64,000 nt of DNA from Pocillopora verrucosa. Its lineage: Eukaryota; Cnidaria; Anthozoa; Scleractinia; Pocilloporidae. The stretch covers positions 2,162,082-2,226,081 of the forward strand of contig NC_089319.1 of NCBI RefSeq assembly GCF_036669915.1, given 5' to 3'. Numbering within the stretch: the first letter of the stretch is position 1; every line of letters begins with the position of its first letter. Both the position numbers and the translations under genes were made by a program. The notes beneath the pieces are model-generated. The model did not search any database, was not told the origin of the DNA, and saw only the letters and a program-made list of their open reading frames with translations. Below, one piece after another: positions 34,290-48,256 of this stretch.

Positions 34290-37200
34290 TTATCACCAGT
34301 GACAAAAAATTTCAATTTACTGAAAGACAAACTTTGAAAGACATGGATGAACATTTAACTTTAACAAAAGTGCTTCTTCTTCCGACTCAATCACATAACG
34401 ACAGTGCTTCGCAAGAATTGTAGCCGGTACTTTGGGAGCAGTGGGTTGTTAACCAAGAACAAAGGTTCAGTCCCTTTTGGTCTGTTTAATACCATCTAAT
34501 TGAAAGCGCAGCTGACCTGTTTTAAAGTAAAAATAATCAACTGTTCATGTAACCGTGCAATAAAGGGGGGAAAACAAAAAAATGTACTTGATTCGCGCAT
34601 TATTTACTCTCTACTCAGTGCAGTTGGATGATATATCACAATGTTGCGAGATAAATTAATTCATGGTTATCGGCATGTATTAAAGTTCAGTTAGCTCGAT
34701 ATTTATTCATGGCGTTCAGTTAAGAAGTGTTCTTAAAAAGGAGATTTGCCACCCAATCGTGGGTTGAGATGTTGACTCTTTTTGTCTCTTGTTTTGTTTT
34801 TCTTTTGATAAAATAACAGAAAGGAGAAGCCATACTTCACAATGAAAAGAAGGAGGAAGTCATGCAGGATTTCGTTTTAATCTGTACTTAAAAAGTACCG
34901 TATGTTCCTTTGTTATGTTCATCGAAGGTAAAGTTTAAAGTGTAATCCTTTGCGTTGAATCTTTTCGTCAGTTTGTCTCGCTTATTTTGCAAAAGCAGTG
35001 TGGAGTGGAGTTAAAAACAATTTAATAACCGTAGGGCCGGAATTCTACTAGAAAGGAGAGTGAAGTTTCTGAACTTGCTTTTGAAAAGGTAGCATGTCTT
35101 CCCCCTGTGTTTGGCTATGAAGTGATTTTGACGATATTGTGCATTTGATATAGTTTATGTCACATTGTGAACGAAGTCGACTGTTTTCTTTCTTATATAA
35201 CTAAAAATTGTTGCCTTGCAAAAGGCTCAAGTCTCTCAAGAAAAGGAGGAGAGAATACTTGAAGGTAGCTCATTTTCCTTTTTTTTTTAACTTTTTTTCA
35301 TCTATCTTCGCAAATATATATATATTTTGAGCATGGCATAAATCTCACGCATCATGGACTAAAAAACCGAACATATTAGCGGCATAATGTTAGTTAAAAG
35401 GAAAAAAAAATGATGAAACAATGAAAAACTTTGTCCACGCTTAGAGTTAGCTCATCAGTATCGAATTTAGTATTCCTTACCAGGTTATCCACTCATGGAA
35501 ATAAGGGTCCGTTTATAATCCGTAATTGGTAATTTTTCTTGCACTTTATTAACCAAGGCGTTTCTCAATTTTCCTCAATATCATCATAATTATTATCGTC
35601 AGTAAAATTTCGTTTTTTTTTTCAGTCTTGTTGCAGCCGATTTTATTGTAATATTTTATTTGTATTGGCATATTTCCTTGGTTATTGACGTGCGCTGTTA
35701 ACTTAACGGTATTGCGTTTATCAGCGATAATAATGCCTACATTTACTTAAAGTTCAGTAGCTGGTGGTGGCAGTCAAGCTTTCATACGAAAAGCTAACAT
35801 TGAAATAAATTGACATACTTATAATTATATCTTCATGGATGTTCTAGTGATTTGCGCCTTTACTGTCGATCACAACCGACAATAATGCCAAACTAAAGGG
35901 TTCTTTTCATGATCATTGCTAAGTAATATCTGAAAGCTTCTAATCTTTTTACCCAGATACCTTTCCTAATATCTATATTTAAATTGCAGCGGCATTTACA
36001 ACTGTTCTAAAGCAACAATAACTATAACCTAAAGTGCAATTGGTTATGGACCACATTGGCCCGAAAATGGGCAGAATGTGTTCAAACACAATGAGCGCAG
36101 CTGACACCCCACAGTAATATCTCGAGCAATTACATTGTAATAAATTGTTAAAAAGAATAAGAAGAAAAAATGAATTTTTGCTCATTCATTTCTTTGCTTT
36201 ACTGTCATAGAAATTTCCAGTGATTATTGCTTTCCATATATAATATAAAATCTTGGTCGTTTTGTTTGCTGAAAAAAAGTAAAGCCTCCCTGATTCATTA
36301 CCACTTTGCTACTGTTGCAACGACTTTAAGAATAAAGCCCAGATATTGAGAACACATAATGCTTCATTAGAAGCAATGAAATTTACGCCTTTATAGCAAG
36401 TGAAACGAGACAAAACTCCGACTGATTTGTTTCTAAATAATTTGAAGCTCGTTCAGAATTTTAATTTTTCCGTGGCAATACTGAATTTAATGATTTCTCT
36501 TTGACATTATGCCAACTTGTGTTTACTTTAAAAGTGCGCGGTTCTTTAACTAAGCAAATTCATTTTGTTTAGGAAAAATTAACTCGGTTTGGAAGCATAG
36601 TCGCTCATCCTATAGAGAACTTAATCTCGTATGAAAATACGTAAGGTAGGTCCAATGAATCGATACCTAATATTTGCCAGCTGAAGTGCCGAAAAAATTA
36701 TAAGAGGTAATTATCATTTCATCTTACCAATTTGTACGAGATGGAGATACGAGTCAACTTGTAGATTGGCAGACTGGAAAAGGTGGTTAAAATTTTTTCA
36801 TATTCGCGCTGTTGCGCTGTAAGTGACACTTCTTATCAAACCTTGTACAATTGTTATGAGCCAATTTAAAACATTCGGCAACGTGAAAAAATTTAAGTTG
36901 TTTAATATACAAAGCTTTCTTACTCAGGCTGGAGAAGGTATTGCCAAATTGAAAGTTCACTCTCAAATCAATCACTTTATGTGCGCTGAAAATCTAGGAA
37001 ACCGTCGACTTCCTATGTAAGTCATCTAAGAGTCAGTGGAAGTAATCAGTAATTGGATTACCTATAAGGCAAGAGAGTCAGGTCCTTTCAGTTTTATTCC
37101 AAAAAAAAAAAAAACAAAACAAAAAAAACAAGCTATTTCCTTCAACATGTTTTTTTCTAATTTAAATTCTATTAAAAGTAAACATGGAAAATTTACGAAC

Positions 37201-37332
37201 TTCACGTGATCTCATCGACTCACGTTTTTGAAAAATTTGGAACGATGTAGAAACAGCTAATAGACGTCAACCTCAAAATACCTATCAATGTTTAACTTTT
37301 AGGCTTAGCTAGCTTTTAGTTCAAGAACCACA
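34290..37332. other. Gene-free stretch upstream of receptor F
   Basis: I see no gene or named repeat in this AT-rich 3-kb stretch. There are poly-A and poly-T runs (about 35281-35310, 37100-37130). Confidence 0.4.
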
Positions 37333-40300
37333 ATGACAGATTCAGCTGGTGTTTTCACGACTGCAGTGCTCTCTATTCTGATTTTCGTGGGAATCATTGG
37401 AAACTCAATGGTCTGTATTGTCATACTGAAACATCGAGATATGAGGTAGGCATAACCCCTGAACCACAATCAATGTTTTTAATTGGTACTGAAATAAATG
37501 TTTGTTGAGAGAGTTATCTCATAATGTTCCAGCTTTTTCTAACATCGTTGGACTTATGGTCAAATATTACAGATGATAAAAGAAATAAAAGAGTCAATTG
37601 CTTATAATTCATTTCTTCACCTCCTCAGAGTTCCAATCAATTATCTTCTTGTGAACCTGGCAATGGCAGATATCATGTTTGCTACGTTTATCGCCCCGCA
37701 GTACATCTTGAGTCAGACGTTCACCCATCCTGGCGGAGTTACTGGTAAAGTTTTATGCAAGCTGTTAACTGGTGGGAACTTCGCGTGGGTAGGAGCCGCA
37801 TCTTCCGTGTTTACTTTGGTGAATATTTCGATGGAACGTTACTATGCGGTGATGTATCCTCTGAGCGATAAAGGAAATCTTTCCGAACGCAAAATCATGG
37901 TAAGTATCCATAAAAGGATATCTTGAAACAATAGCTTTAGAGCCAAACAATGGCTTATTAATTCACGAGGGAAATTCAAACTCGCTGCCATTACAATAGC
38001 AAAATTCACGAGGTAAATTCAAACAGAGCCGATTACTGCACGAGCGCGAAATTTGAATATTTAGCGAAAGCGCGTGTATGTCAAATCTTACCCTGGGGAG
38101 GAGTAGGGAGTTACTTTTTGTTCAAGGTCACTTGCTACTCAGGGAGGGTTGGTCAAGACACAGAATGTCGCAACTGAGAGACTGACAAAGAGTGATGAAA
38201 CCAAATGAAATTTGTGTGAATGGTCACGAATGAAACTTGTTTGAATTAAACTCATTCCGTGAAACTGAAAAAATCGCATCACCATCGCAAGCAAAAAAAT
38301 CGCACGTGTAACCGCGGCTTTAGAACAGGGTCTTGGTTTGCGTTTGTTGCTCACTGATATTGACGAAGTTTTTCATCCTCTGGAAAAAAGAACAAACAAA
38401 AAACAAAAACCGAGATGAATTTGAATCCTTTGAGAGATGAGTGACTGAACGCCGCTGAAGATTTTATGTACCGTGAAGATGGCATCTGATTTTCCAGACG
38501 GCAAGATTTGCGAGACAAGATAAGAAGTCCATTGTCTTTTCACTCTCCTAATCTCAAACGACATTTTCCACCGACGATCTTTATTACATTACGGCTTATT
38601 CTCGAATACATGTCGGAACATAAGGATGCTCGTTACTCGCATTTATCCCCATCGATATCGACACCCTGGTTTCAGCAATGAAGAATTTTGAAAGGAAACC
38701 CAAAAAGAAACCATCTAATGACAACGCAAATTCTTACAAAGTATTTAAACCGCGGGCGAATTAGTTATTTAATGGCATATGCTCTTAGCGCAAAAAAGCA
38801 GCAATATTCCTTGATATCGATCAATTCTCATGATACACGCGGCCGCTTCATGAGAAACGATTAAAACAATAGGTGGTTATTTTCTCACCTCCCTGATAAA
38901 AATGATCCATTGTCAAGTTTCAAGCGATCTCAGTTCGCACTTGCCTCTCTAATTGCTTCAATTGCATTGTATTAAAAGCAATCGCTTTGTTTAAGTTATC
39001 CATGAATGAACACAAGGCATAAAATGATGGTAACTAAAAACCTCCGGGTGTAATGCGGACTGATACTCGCTCAGTAATGTTGTCGAAATTTAAGGTTAAG
39101 TCTGTCGGCGGTGGGAGTTTTCAAACTCATTTTTATCACAATCGAGAACAGAGTTGCGCGCTGGTACCGACACAGCCATCTCTTATAGAAGTTTATGAGG
39201 CCGAGATAAGACGTCTTCGGGAAGAGAATCGCAATTTGAAAATTCAGCACAACACCATGGCAAATCAGCTGAATGAAGTCTTAGTATAGTTCGTGAATGT
39301 TGTTAACAACAAAGCATCTTTATTGTGTTAATAAATTTATAATCAACTGGTTCGCTGATGAAAAAATTATACTGAGAGACCAAGCATAGTGAAGGGCATT
39401 TTCTCCCTTGGGTACCCCTGTGTGAACAGCACGCTTATGAGCAACTTTTCCAACCCCTCTCCCCAAGTGCCACTAATTTGACACGCCGACAATTTTGCGA
39501 CGATTTGAAATTCATCTTCGTCGAGTCTCGGCACAATTTCCTCAGCGCAACAAACAACAAAAGGCTTTTGTTTGAACTTGTGAAGTCGAATTTAACCCAC
39601 AACAATGGCCCATTTCTTGATAAGTATTGAACCATTTTACTATTGTTTCGGACAGTCTCCCGAGTATCACTTTGTTTCACATAATTTCAGGTATAAAAAC
39701 TGAATCCTTTACATTTTCATGTTAATGCGTCCCAAGAATTAAAACGAAGTGGATGTGGGAGATGAGGATATCGTCAGTTTGTTGTTATTCAAATAATAGC
39801 ATCATGGGAATTATGCATTAATTAATTTTTTTCAGGTAATCATTTCCGGTGCTTGGATGTTTTCTGTGATTGTGAACGCTCCAGTTTTCTTGGTCGTTGA
39901 ATTTATAAATGAAAGCAGTGCTTGTGAAAGAAAATGGCCTGAAAAATGGATGCCAAGGGCTTACAATGTGGCTTGGTTTGTCGTCATGGCAATTATTCCT
40001 TTGACAGTGATGGCTGCATTATATTCCAGAGTGGTTTACAGGTTGTGGTTTCAACCTGCTGAGAACAGCGAGCTTACCCAACAGCAAAAGGTTTGAACTA
40101 AGAAAGCACTCGTATTTTGCATTTTTGTTAAAATTAAAAACTAAACTTCGACCCCTCTTTGAATTATGATTTGAGCAAAATGATTGATTGCAGCCATCTT
40201 TTGATCTCTAATTTGAAAGGGTGTATTGAAGCTACGTAAGCGAGTCACTTTGGCAGTCGTTGTTGTTAGTGTTATCTTCGGGGTCTGCTGGATTACAGAC

Positions 40301-40522
40301 TCCATTGTCTATATCGTGAGCCATTTCAACACCGAAAGCTTTGGTCCAGCGGTGTACTCTGTTTCCAACACGATGATCATGTTAAACTCAGCTGTAAATC
40401 CGTTTGTATATGGTCTGGTAAATCAGAGATTCAGGAGGAAGATCAAAATCATGCTTGGTTGTACATTTACTTCTCGAGTGAGAGTCCATGTCTCCAGGGA
40501 AACGCATTCCACAGAAATGTGA
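37333..40522 (+). CDS. Receptor F: four-exon class A GPCR, peptide-receptor-like
   Basis: Exons are 37333-37445, 37629-37899, 39836-40090 and 40220-40522, giving 313 residues. The start ATG gives a very short N-terminus before TM1 (I-I-G-N-S). Marks are TM2 N-L-A-M-A-D, the TM3 cysteine in V-L-C-K-L-L-T-G-G, E-R-Y-Y, the ECL2 cysteine in A-C-E-R-K-W-P, TM6 C-W-I-T-D-S, TM7 N-P-F-V-Y and a short basic tail. The exon 3 donor is weak (AAG|GTTTGA). Intron 2 is long (37900-39835) and holds a separate 78-codon open frame at 39053. The closest relatives in the window are the relics D and D', so F is the intact representative of that sub-branch. Confidence 0.88.
39053..39289 (+). CDS. Hypothetical 78-residue protein with a coiled-coil end, inside intron 2 of receptor F
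   Basis: This is an ATG-to-stop frame in local DNA of more coding-like composition than the rest of the intron. The first half is basic and Ser/Gly-rich. The second half has a heptad-like run (I-R-R-L-R-E-E-N-R-N-L-K-I) typical of a coiled coil or leucine zipper. I do not recognise the family. It could be a small nested gene, a retrocopied fragment of a longer coiled-coil protein, or an alternative exon. There is no supporting splice evidence. Confidence 0.3.
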   Translation: MRTDTRSVMLSKFKVKSVGGGSFQTHFYHNREQSCALVPTQPSLIEVYEAEIRRLREENRNLKIQHNTMANQLNEVLV

Positions 40523-40619
40523 AACAGTACAATCAGCCGTCATCCTGAAGAGGAATACTGTGTAGACTTTAACGTGCATGCAAACAGACACAGAATCTTG
40601 GTATTTTAGTATTATCATC

Positions 40620-40850
40620 TGAGTTGATAACGTAAATTGGCCGCTATAAAGAGTTTAAAGCCTGACGTTTCGAGCGTTAGCCCTTCGTCACCGCGAAGGG
40701 CTGTGATGAAGGGCTAACGCTTGAAACGTTAGCTTTTAAATTCTTTACGGTGGGTAAATTACGTTTTCAACTCAGTGGTAATAATAATTTCCTTGTTATA
40801 CTCTCCCACCGACGCAGTACCACAGTTTTTTAGAAATTTATCCCCTTTAG
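40620..40850 (+). mobile_element. Palindromic small repeat with decayed hammerhead-like core
   Basis: Inverted arms around 40633-40770 (left arm with aacgtaaattggcc, right arm with taaattacgttttcaact) enclose TGATGA at 40704-40709 and GAAA at 40723-40726, followed by CGTT instead of CGTC. A shared tail (ttccttgttatactctccc, then gacgcagtaccacag) runs to about 40850. It is the same family as 54885-55117. The first C of the core is G here, so the copy is probably inactive. Confidence 0.6.
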
Positions 40851-42335
40851 ACAGTTGTTCACTCATCAGTAACCTAAGCATAACGATTGGATATTTCGAC
40901 AGGGCCGCGAATATCAACATTAACGTGATTATGAAAAATTCAGTTTTTCAATTCTCTTTTTCTGATTTTCGTTAAGTTAAACCCGGTCCAACTAATCGTG
41001 TTTTTCTGGTGTGAATGCGGCTAATATTTAAGTGTGATCAGCCGAATGCGGACTTTATGAGTGTGATCAGTGTGCTTTAAATAAAGAAAAACAAAAAACA
41101 GACAAAAAACAAATAGTTTTTGAGGAATGTACAGGTTTCTGCTTTTTAGTGAACAGGAGTCTAATTGTTAAAAAAATATGTTTTTGTTGTTGCAGATTCG
41201 ATCATTTCTTTGTAAACTTTATTGTAATTCTTAAGTTTTCCGAACATAATCTCCCAATAGTTAGTTCATCGCCGTAATAATCTGCGAGTATCGCGAGTAA
41301 ACTTTCGCCGACATGCTTGCGATAAGCAGCTGTGCTATCGTTGGAAAACGATTTCCCACGGTTTAGGTCATAAGTGTCTTAAATAGTGTCGATTGGTGTA
41401 TGGCGCTGAAATTAAAAAATCAATATCAAGTGCTTTTGTAAATTTTTTTTGATGTCCTTGCAATTATCATTGAAAGCAAAAGAGAAAAAGAAACGTTTGG
41501 ACAACTCTATTTTGTTGATTCTATGCAGATGGTTTCATTTCTTCAGACAAAATTTAAATTTTGAGCGGAAATGTGTGATCTGTTTTGATAATTTTTTTTT
41601 AATACAGAGTACTCTTCTAAACACAGAAATTTCAATAGCAAGGCAATTCTATTTCTAAAAAATTAAAGCAATACCTTTTTTTTGCGCTTTTTTTTCAGTG
41701 GAAGTGAAACGGGCAATATTGCACTGTAATCCTTGTGTGCCATATATGACGTTTGTATCCCACTTTTCATGACTAGTAAGCGAATACAAAGTAAAACTCT
41801 GTTGACAGGTACAGGAAAACTCTATTCCATAAGTGGAGAATAATTTCCCAAAGTTTTCCTTAATAATCTTGGTTAGTGAAGAGAATTAGAATATCGATTA
41901 TTAAGGTTAATGATTTGTTCAATTCATCTCAAAATGTTTTTCATATTAGTGGTAAAAAGTTGTTAGCAATGATATCATTTGCTGGTATAAGGATATAGAG
42001 CAGGGAATTCTTTTTGACAATTAACGGTGGTTTTTTTCTTTTTCTTGGCACGTTTGGGATTAGCGATTCGTTTTTTTTCCTGCCACAAATGTTTATTTCT
42101 TAACGGAAGCGTGCGGGTTTACATCAAACGCAAACTTTTCGTGACATATTTACACTACATGCTTTTCATGTGTCTACATAAAAGAACACTTTGTGATTAA
42201 GTCTCAATTTCACGCGAAAATGATTATAACTTCTCTATATTTAAACTCGGATAGAGTCAATTTCTGAAGCTCATTTGGTTTATAAAAAAAAAAAGAAAAT
42301 AAGTTTAGGAGACGTGAGCCTCTTTTGACAAGAAG
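40851..42335. repeat. Upstream part of the G/K segmental duplication, copy 1
   Basis: The whole stretch is nearly identical to 60961-62460, differing by scattered substitutions and small indels. It holds no gene and is likely to include the promoter of receptor G. The duplication continues through gene G to at least 44000 (64000 in copy 2). Confidence 0.85.
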
Positions 42336-44251
42336 ATGGTCATCGAGTTTGAATCAACTCATGTAGTGATCACTGCCGTCCTCTTACTACTTGTCGTTGT
42401 GGACATCGCCGGCAATACACTTGTTTGTTTGATTATAAAAAGGCATCTTCAAACGAGGTGTGTGCAGAATGTAAGAATACGGAAACAAGTCCATTTACTC
42501 CTAGATTTTAGAAATGCAGATTGAGAGGTCGTCTTTCTTACAGTTCCATCCATGTACCTTTTTTTCATTAAGAATTAAAACTATCGTATGCACAGCTTTT
42601 TGAACACGCTTTTTTATTTCGAAGAATCACCATAAATTACCTTCTTGTGAACCTGGCTGTCTCCGATATTCTGTTCGCAACCTTTATTACACCAAGGTTA
42701 TCGTCAGCCTCAATCTAAGGCAGCCAAATGGAGTGGCAGGTTTAGTCCTTTGCAAACTGCTGACTGGAGGGAATCTGGCTTGGATTCCCGGAATTACCTC
42801 AGTTTTTACTTTGGTGGCGATCTCCTTTGAAAGATATTACAACGTGGTTTATCCGCTTGATCCAAATAGAAAACTGACCCAGCATAAACTGAAGGTAAGT
42901 TGAAGGCAAAGTGACCATTAGTGGCTCAGTATGATTCAGTAAATAGTGATCACTTTTTTGAAGACCGGTTTACGTAATAAGACCTTATAGTAGTTTCAAG
43001 CAACAAATTAGAGAGAAGGCAGCACAGAGTATGTGGAAAAAGGGAAAGAATCTTTCATCCATTCCCATGAGCACGCAATCATTTATTTAAAAGGACCAAA
43101 CTTGGGAAGTAAAAGATACTGACGTTTTTATTTCATTATTTTGCAGATAATTGTTCTTTGCTCGTGGGCATTTTCAGCAGTTTTTAACTTGCCCAAGTTT
43201 CTTACGCGAACTTTTGATGAACAGAAAAACCATTGTATTCAAAGCTGGCCTAAAACGTGGATGATTACAACATACTGTTTGGCATGGCTGTTGTTAGTTA
43301 TTGCTTCGGCTGTTACCATGATTGCACTTTACTCCAAAGTCGTCTACACTTTGTGGTTTAAGTCTAATGAAAACAATCCTTTAAACCATAAACAACAAGT
43401 AGGTTCTAATTGCAGTTTTCTGATGGTCATTTTTTTCATGCATAGAGCATACCCCTAACTTAGGCTTTTTTGCTGGCAAACCTGATCGAGGGTACTATTG
43501 TAAACTGACCGTTAAAGCCTTGGCAAGAAAATAGTTGCCCTCAGCTTTTAGTCATGTTTTACTCAAGTAAACTGTTTGCCAAATGTAGATACCTCACTTT
43601 TTTCATCTGTGGGTAGGCAAAAATATGCGAAGAAATTAAAGAGGAAGGATCATTGGTAAACGTTCAGCTTGAACGTACATATACTTAATTTTGCTTAAGA
43701 CATACTTTATGAACAATTAAATGCTTGTTACGGAACAGTCAAAAGACAAGTTAAAGCTAAAAAAAAGAAAGATGAAATTCCTCCTCTCTGTCAATCTCCA
43801 TCTAATTATTTTTCTCAACTTTGAGACAAAATTTTTCACTGAAAGTGAAACCTTGAAGGAATTATCGAGAATATTTTTGTTTTCCTTTTAAATGGCGATC
43901 TTATAAAAGGCCATTTGCTGAATGGTATGTTTATTTCTTTCTCAATTTCCAGAGTGTGCTGAGGGTTCGAAAACGCGTCACTCTGATGGTCATAACGGTC
44001 AGTTTCATCTTTGCAGTTTGTTGGGGAACCGAATCAATCGAATACGTTTTAAGATTTCTCACATCTCTCGAAATCAGCTTTGTTCAAATAACTATTGTTG
44101 ACATGATGGTTTTGTTCAATTCAGCTGTAAACCCTTTGTGTATGCCCTCCTGAATCATCAGTTCAGGCAGAAGATCAAGGGAGTGATGTGTTGCACACGC
44201 CTCGTGGCGCCCAGGCCGCGGGCTGAAACAGCTCTGGAGACTAAGCTTTAA
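42336..44251 (+). pseudogene. Receptor G: four-exon class A GPCR, broken by two one-base losses
   Basis: Exons are 42336-42457, 42625-42894, 43147-43398 and 43953-44251. Exon 2 is 270 nt instead of the invariant 271. Compared with the near-identical exon of K, one A is missing near 42695, which throws TM2-TM3 out of frame. Exon 4 lacks one base in the TM7 motif near 44137, so N-P is followed by an early stop. Otherwise TM1 A-G-N-T, the ECL2 cysteine, and TM6 C-W-G-T-E-S are intact. Both losses are one base long, so the gene has either died very recently or is damaged by assembly error. Its twin K is intact through exon 3. Confidence 0.85.
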
Positions 44252-47200
44252 TTCAATGTACAATTAACCTTGACCTATTCATGTTTGAACGCATGTAAGA
44301 TTGTTTTTTTTGTATTATTATTATTTCAAACATTGCGGACCTACAGGGAAAGTCTGACCGGTATATTGTGAATGAGCCCCAGAAATCTATCAACTATTGT
44401 TTTAACGGGCTTCAAAACTAAGCCAAAAGGGTTTGTATACCTATATGCATGCCCTGGATCTTATATTGGTAAGCTTTTTGCACTTTAAACGAATATTTTA
44501 CAGTTTATCGTTCAATACTGTTTTATGTGAAGCTTATCCTAGGTTTCACTACTTTACAGGGTTTTTCACGGATTTTAGCCCAACAGCGGAAGTTGATGCC
44601 AACTACTTATTCACATTTTAGCTCTATTTGTTTAGAGTTTGAGGTGAAATTGGCATATATTTTCTAAATGTGTTAAGTGGGAAGTGACGAAAGGCATAGT
44701 ATTTCTAAAGGTACAAGGAAAAGTGTATCGACACAAAATCGATCATAAGGTAGATACTGTCAATTTAAAAACATTTTACACGCATGAAAGCTCTTGGCTT
44801 TCTGTCTTTCGCAGCAACTGAAAACATCTTTTGCAGTTGTTTTACTCATATGTAAGCTGCATCGTATTCTTTTAGTTCAGCTTTGCAAGCGATCATCACT
44901 CTGTAAATTAAACGGTTGAAGCCGTTTTTTTGCATCAACTCATACCAAATTCTTCCTCCTCTTGTTTGAGACAAACTGAATGGATCGATTTGGTTTTTTG
45001 ACAACTGGAAATGTGCTTCTTCTTCTCCTTTATTCATTTATCCTCTTTCGTTTATTTTTCACCTTATCTTTTTTCATTGTCTGCTGTTACTGCTAAGCTA
45101 TGTCGGATGACATAATGAGTCTCCAGCACCTTAGTTATGTGCAAAAACCTGTTACATCCTTTAATTGTTAAATGTCTCATTGTCCCGATGCAGAACCTCT
45201 CTTTAAGTGTCTGAAATTTTTTAGCTTGTTTTGACAGGCAAAGGGAATTTTTATTTATATTTTGTGAAGATGAGGACTTTTTCGTGCAGTTTCCGTATGT
45301 ATATTAAAACAAAGAGGTAGGCAGTACATAGATGTGTTTTTCTGTTACAGTGGCATGGTGTGAAAACTAAACATTGTAAGGGACTTTGTTCTTCAAGGAT
45401 CACAAGATCTTTTTAACGTTAATTCTAGATGGTTCGCAGCTTTGGCAACTTTCCAAAATTAATTCCTTCCGTGATGCTGTTCTATCGATATTTTTTCAAG
45501 GCTTCCTTAGAGCACATTGATGATGTCAAATTGAAAATAGAAGGTCCCAATAACTGAAAAATAAAAATAATTTCTCGAACAAAACTCATTGAGGTAGATT
45601 ACGACTAGATGCTTCCAAAAATGGTTTTATCGATAGACATATTTGTGGCGATTAAGCTTACTAACTTGCAGCATTTTCTCACTAATAATTCGAAATAAAA
45701 CTTACTTGAAACGCGATGCAAGTTGTTACCTAGCTCGATATTTACCGCTTGAACACAAATTTTTAAGGATACTTCCCACCTTCGCGGTGTCCTTCGGGAA
45801 AAAAATTCGTACACACGCTAGTTTCACTAAAATCTTAGCAAACTGTATATCAGAAGAAACCTTAATAACTGCAGTTTACGATAAAAATATCATTTAAGCG
45901 ACTTATCTTTTAAGGAAGTGTCAGGAGCCGGTATGACGACCGGTTCTCGGTTCACCCGCAGCACGAGTAAAATGGCTGCGTAGTCTTATTCACAAGTCAT
46001 CAATCAACAAAAGTGTTTCAGGCTTTTTGGATATGCTAATTGGCTGTCTAGATATCGGCGTCTAGATATCGGCATCTAAAGTTGGAGTAGCTAAAAATAT
46101 GTGAGGCGTGTTACGTACATGGACGTCATTGGGAAAATATTTCAAATATCAAAATTTCCGACGAACTTTCGTTTGTCATTACTTCTGGAACATAATTTTT
46201 AGGGATAATTTGACGAGAATCGGACAAATCTGTATACCCTATAAATTCGTTCAAAGTGGTTGTATTCCGCCCAAAATCAAATGCGAGATTTTAGCTCATA
46301 AAAAAGGTTCGCAAACAACTCGCCAAGTCAGGAGATTATCTCGCCTCCTGAAACTGCAAACCAATGGGACAACGGGACCTCCTGGCGTCAATGACGATGG
46401 ATCAAGATTTCCTAGGAAAAAGAACCCATTGCAGAAACGTTTTTTTCCTTTTTTTTTTTCCATCTCGATCGCTCAGTGGAGCGATGAGGAGGACAACACA
46501 ATAATGACCAAAGTTGCCAAAAGCAAAAGAAAAACCCGTGGCAAAAATGGAAAAAACTGGAAAATGTGCTGAGGAGCTAGACAGTGAATCGACAGACAGC
46601 TTTCAGAATTAAGATTCGAGGCGACTGTTAATGTTTTTGTATCAAGGCTTGCATAAAGAAAAGGAAATCTCGTTTTAACATTATGTTTGAAAGAAATAAT
46701 CCGAAAGGTGAGGCATGTTCATCCACAAAACACAATGGCACGCTTTTAATGCACCTTGTCAAATCTTGTCGGCAAATTACTTCGTAAGTCAGATATTCAG
46801 CTTTAATCCTGCGTTCTTTTTCATACGTTCTCAAAGATTTGCGTCTGGGTAAATTTAGTGTACACTCGCTGCGACATATTGCATAGGATAATGTATGAGA
46901 CTACCACCCGCTGAATCCATTTATTTTGAAGTTTATGTCAATAATGACAAAGAATGTCTGCTTTTGAGATTAAATTACATGTCTAATAGCAAACAATTAG
47001 TCTACTGAGCAAGACTTTTCGTTGTATGATTTCTAACGCTTCAGCCATATGGTGTGTTCGTTTCCTCAAGTTTTCTCCAGATCAGGTAAGTGCGACGCCC
47101 TCCTCGTTCTTGATTCGGCATGTGCAAAATTCTGCTTTCTTAACATGTCGGTAATATCTATATTGTCTCAAGCTCTTTCTTTCACTCCTTATCATTGTTT

Positions 47201-48256
47201 TGCATGAAGCATTTAAGATATTAAGGCAAAAAGTGATAGATAACCGGTCATGAAATTACGATATGGACACCTCATTGGATTAAAGATACCTACTTATGTG
47301 CGCCTTTACATATATCACCTCGTTTTTTGTGAACTATTGTCACTTTTCTCATCGAAATTTTTTTACACATGTAGCCGGGAAAATTTACAAATCGCATCGG
47401 ACTTTTCTGAGAAGTCGTCATCGTCGCTATCTGAACGTTCGAGTCCAGATAGCAGTTTTTTACAATAGCCCCTGTATGTGCAACATTGTAAACCACATAT
47501 CAACGGCCTGGCCCGTTTTGATTGTATCATCTCTAAGCAAAGATTCTTGTCATTATACTTTCATTAATCTTATTCATGTTTTATATTCAACGCGTCTGAG
47601 CTAGGCGTAAATTGGTATCGCATGATGTTATTCGTTTGAAAGAGTTGAAGTAATTTCCCGTTGTTTAGCCACAAGTCTTTTGTTTTAGAAGTGGAAGCCA
47701 TCGTTGAATTGGCTAGATCCTTAACGGATTTCACTAGATTAATTGATTTCAAGATTACGCTATTTCGATTTTTAACAGGTGAGACGTTCCTAGTTCTATT
47801 TAATGATATGATTAAAATGTTGTGATAATCTTGCGACGTTTGCATCGTAGTGAATAAAACTTAGATCAGTTGTATCTGTATTTCTGTCGGACAGATAGTA
47901 CAAAACCCGATAAAAGTATAGCAAATGTTGACTTCAATAAAGCATCGCGATATATGTCTCTTTATCTCGTTATTTTTTCGTTTTTTATTCTAACTTTCCG
48001 CGTAATTTTTGTTTGAACTTTGAAAGCTGCAAGGTTTTTAGTTCTCAGACCGCCTTCATTTATAGCGAAGTGATCGTGTGGCCCCAGTCTCGAAACGGCA
48101 CCAAAAATTAACTTCAAGAACATGCTATGGTTGCTTGCAATATGCCAACTTAGCTTTCGTTTACTTGCGAACATGAAATAACACAAAAAAAAACACCGAA
48201 ATGATATGGCTGCATGTGTTGATACTTTTTTGGCAGAGAACTAACTCTGAGTCACT
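44252..48256. other. Gene-free stretch between G and H
   Basis: No confident gene is seen. A plus-strand frame of 154 codons (46108-46572) is basic and has no recognised domain. Short direct repeats of tagatatcgg lie near 46050-46075. The part 47570-47840 is alignable with 53090-53740 upstream of receptor I, showing that H and I were duplicated together with upstream DNA. Confidence 0.4.

Noticed and set aside
46108-46572. 154-codon plus-strand open frame in the gap between G and H
   Set aside because: It begins at a non-ATG codon, is low in complexity toward its end (poly-Phe and poly-Lys), has no recognisable domain and sits in DNA with no splice context. It is likely chance or repeat-derived.
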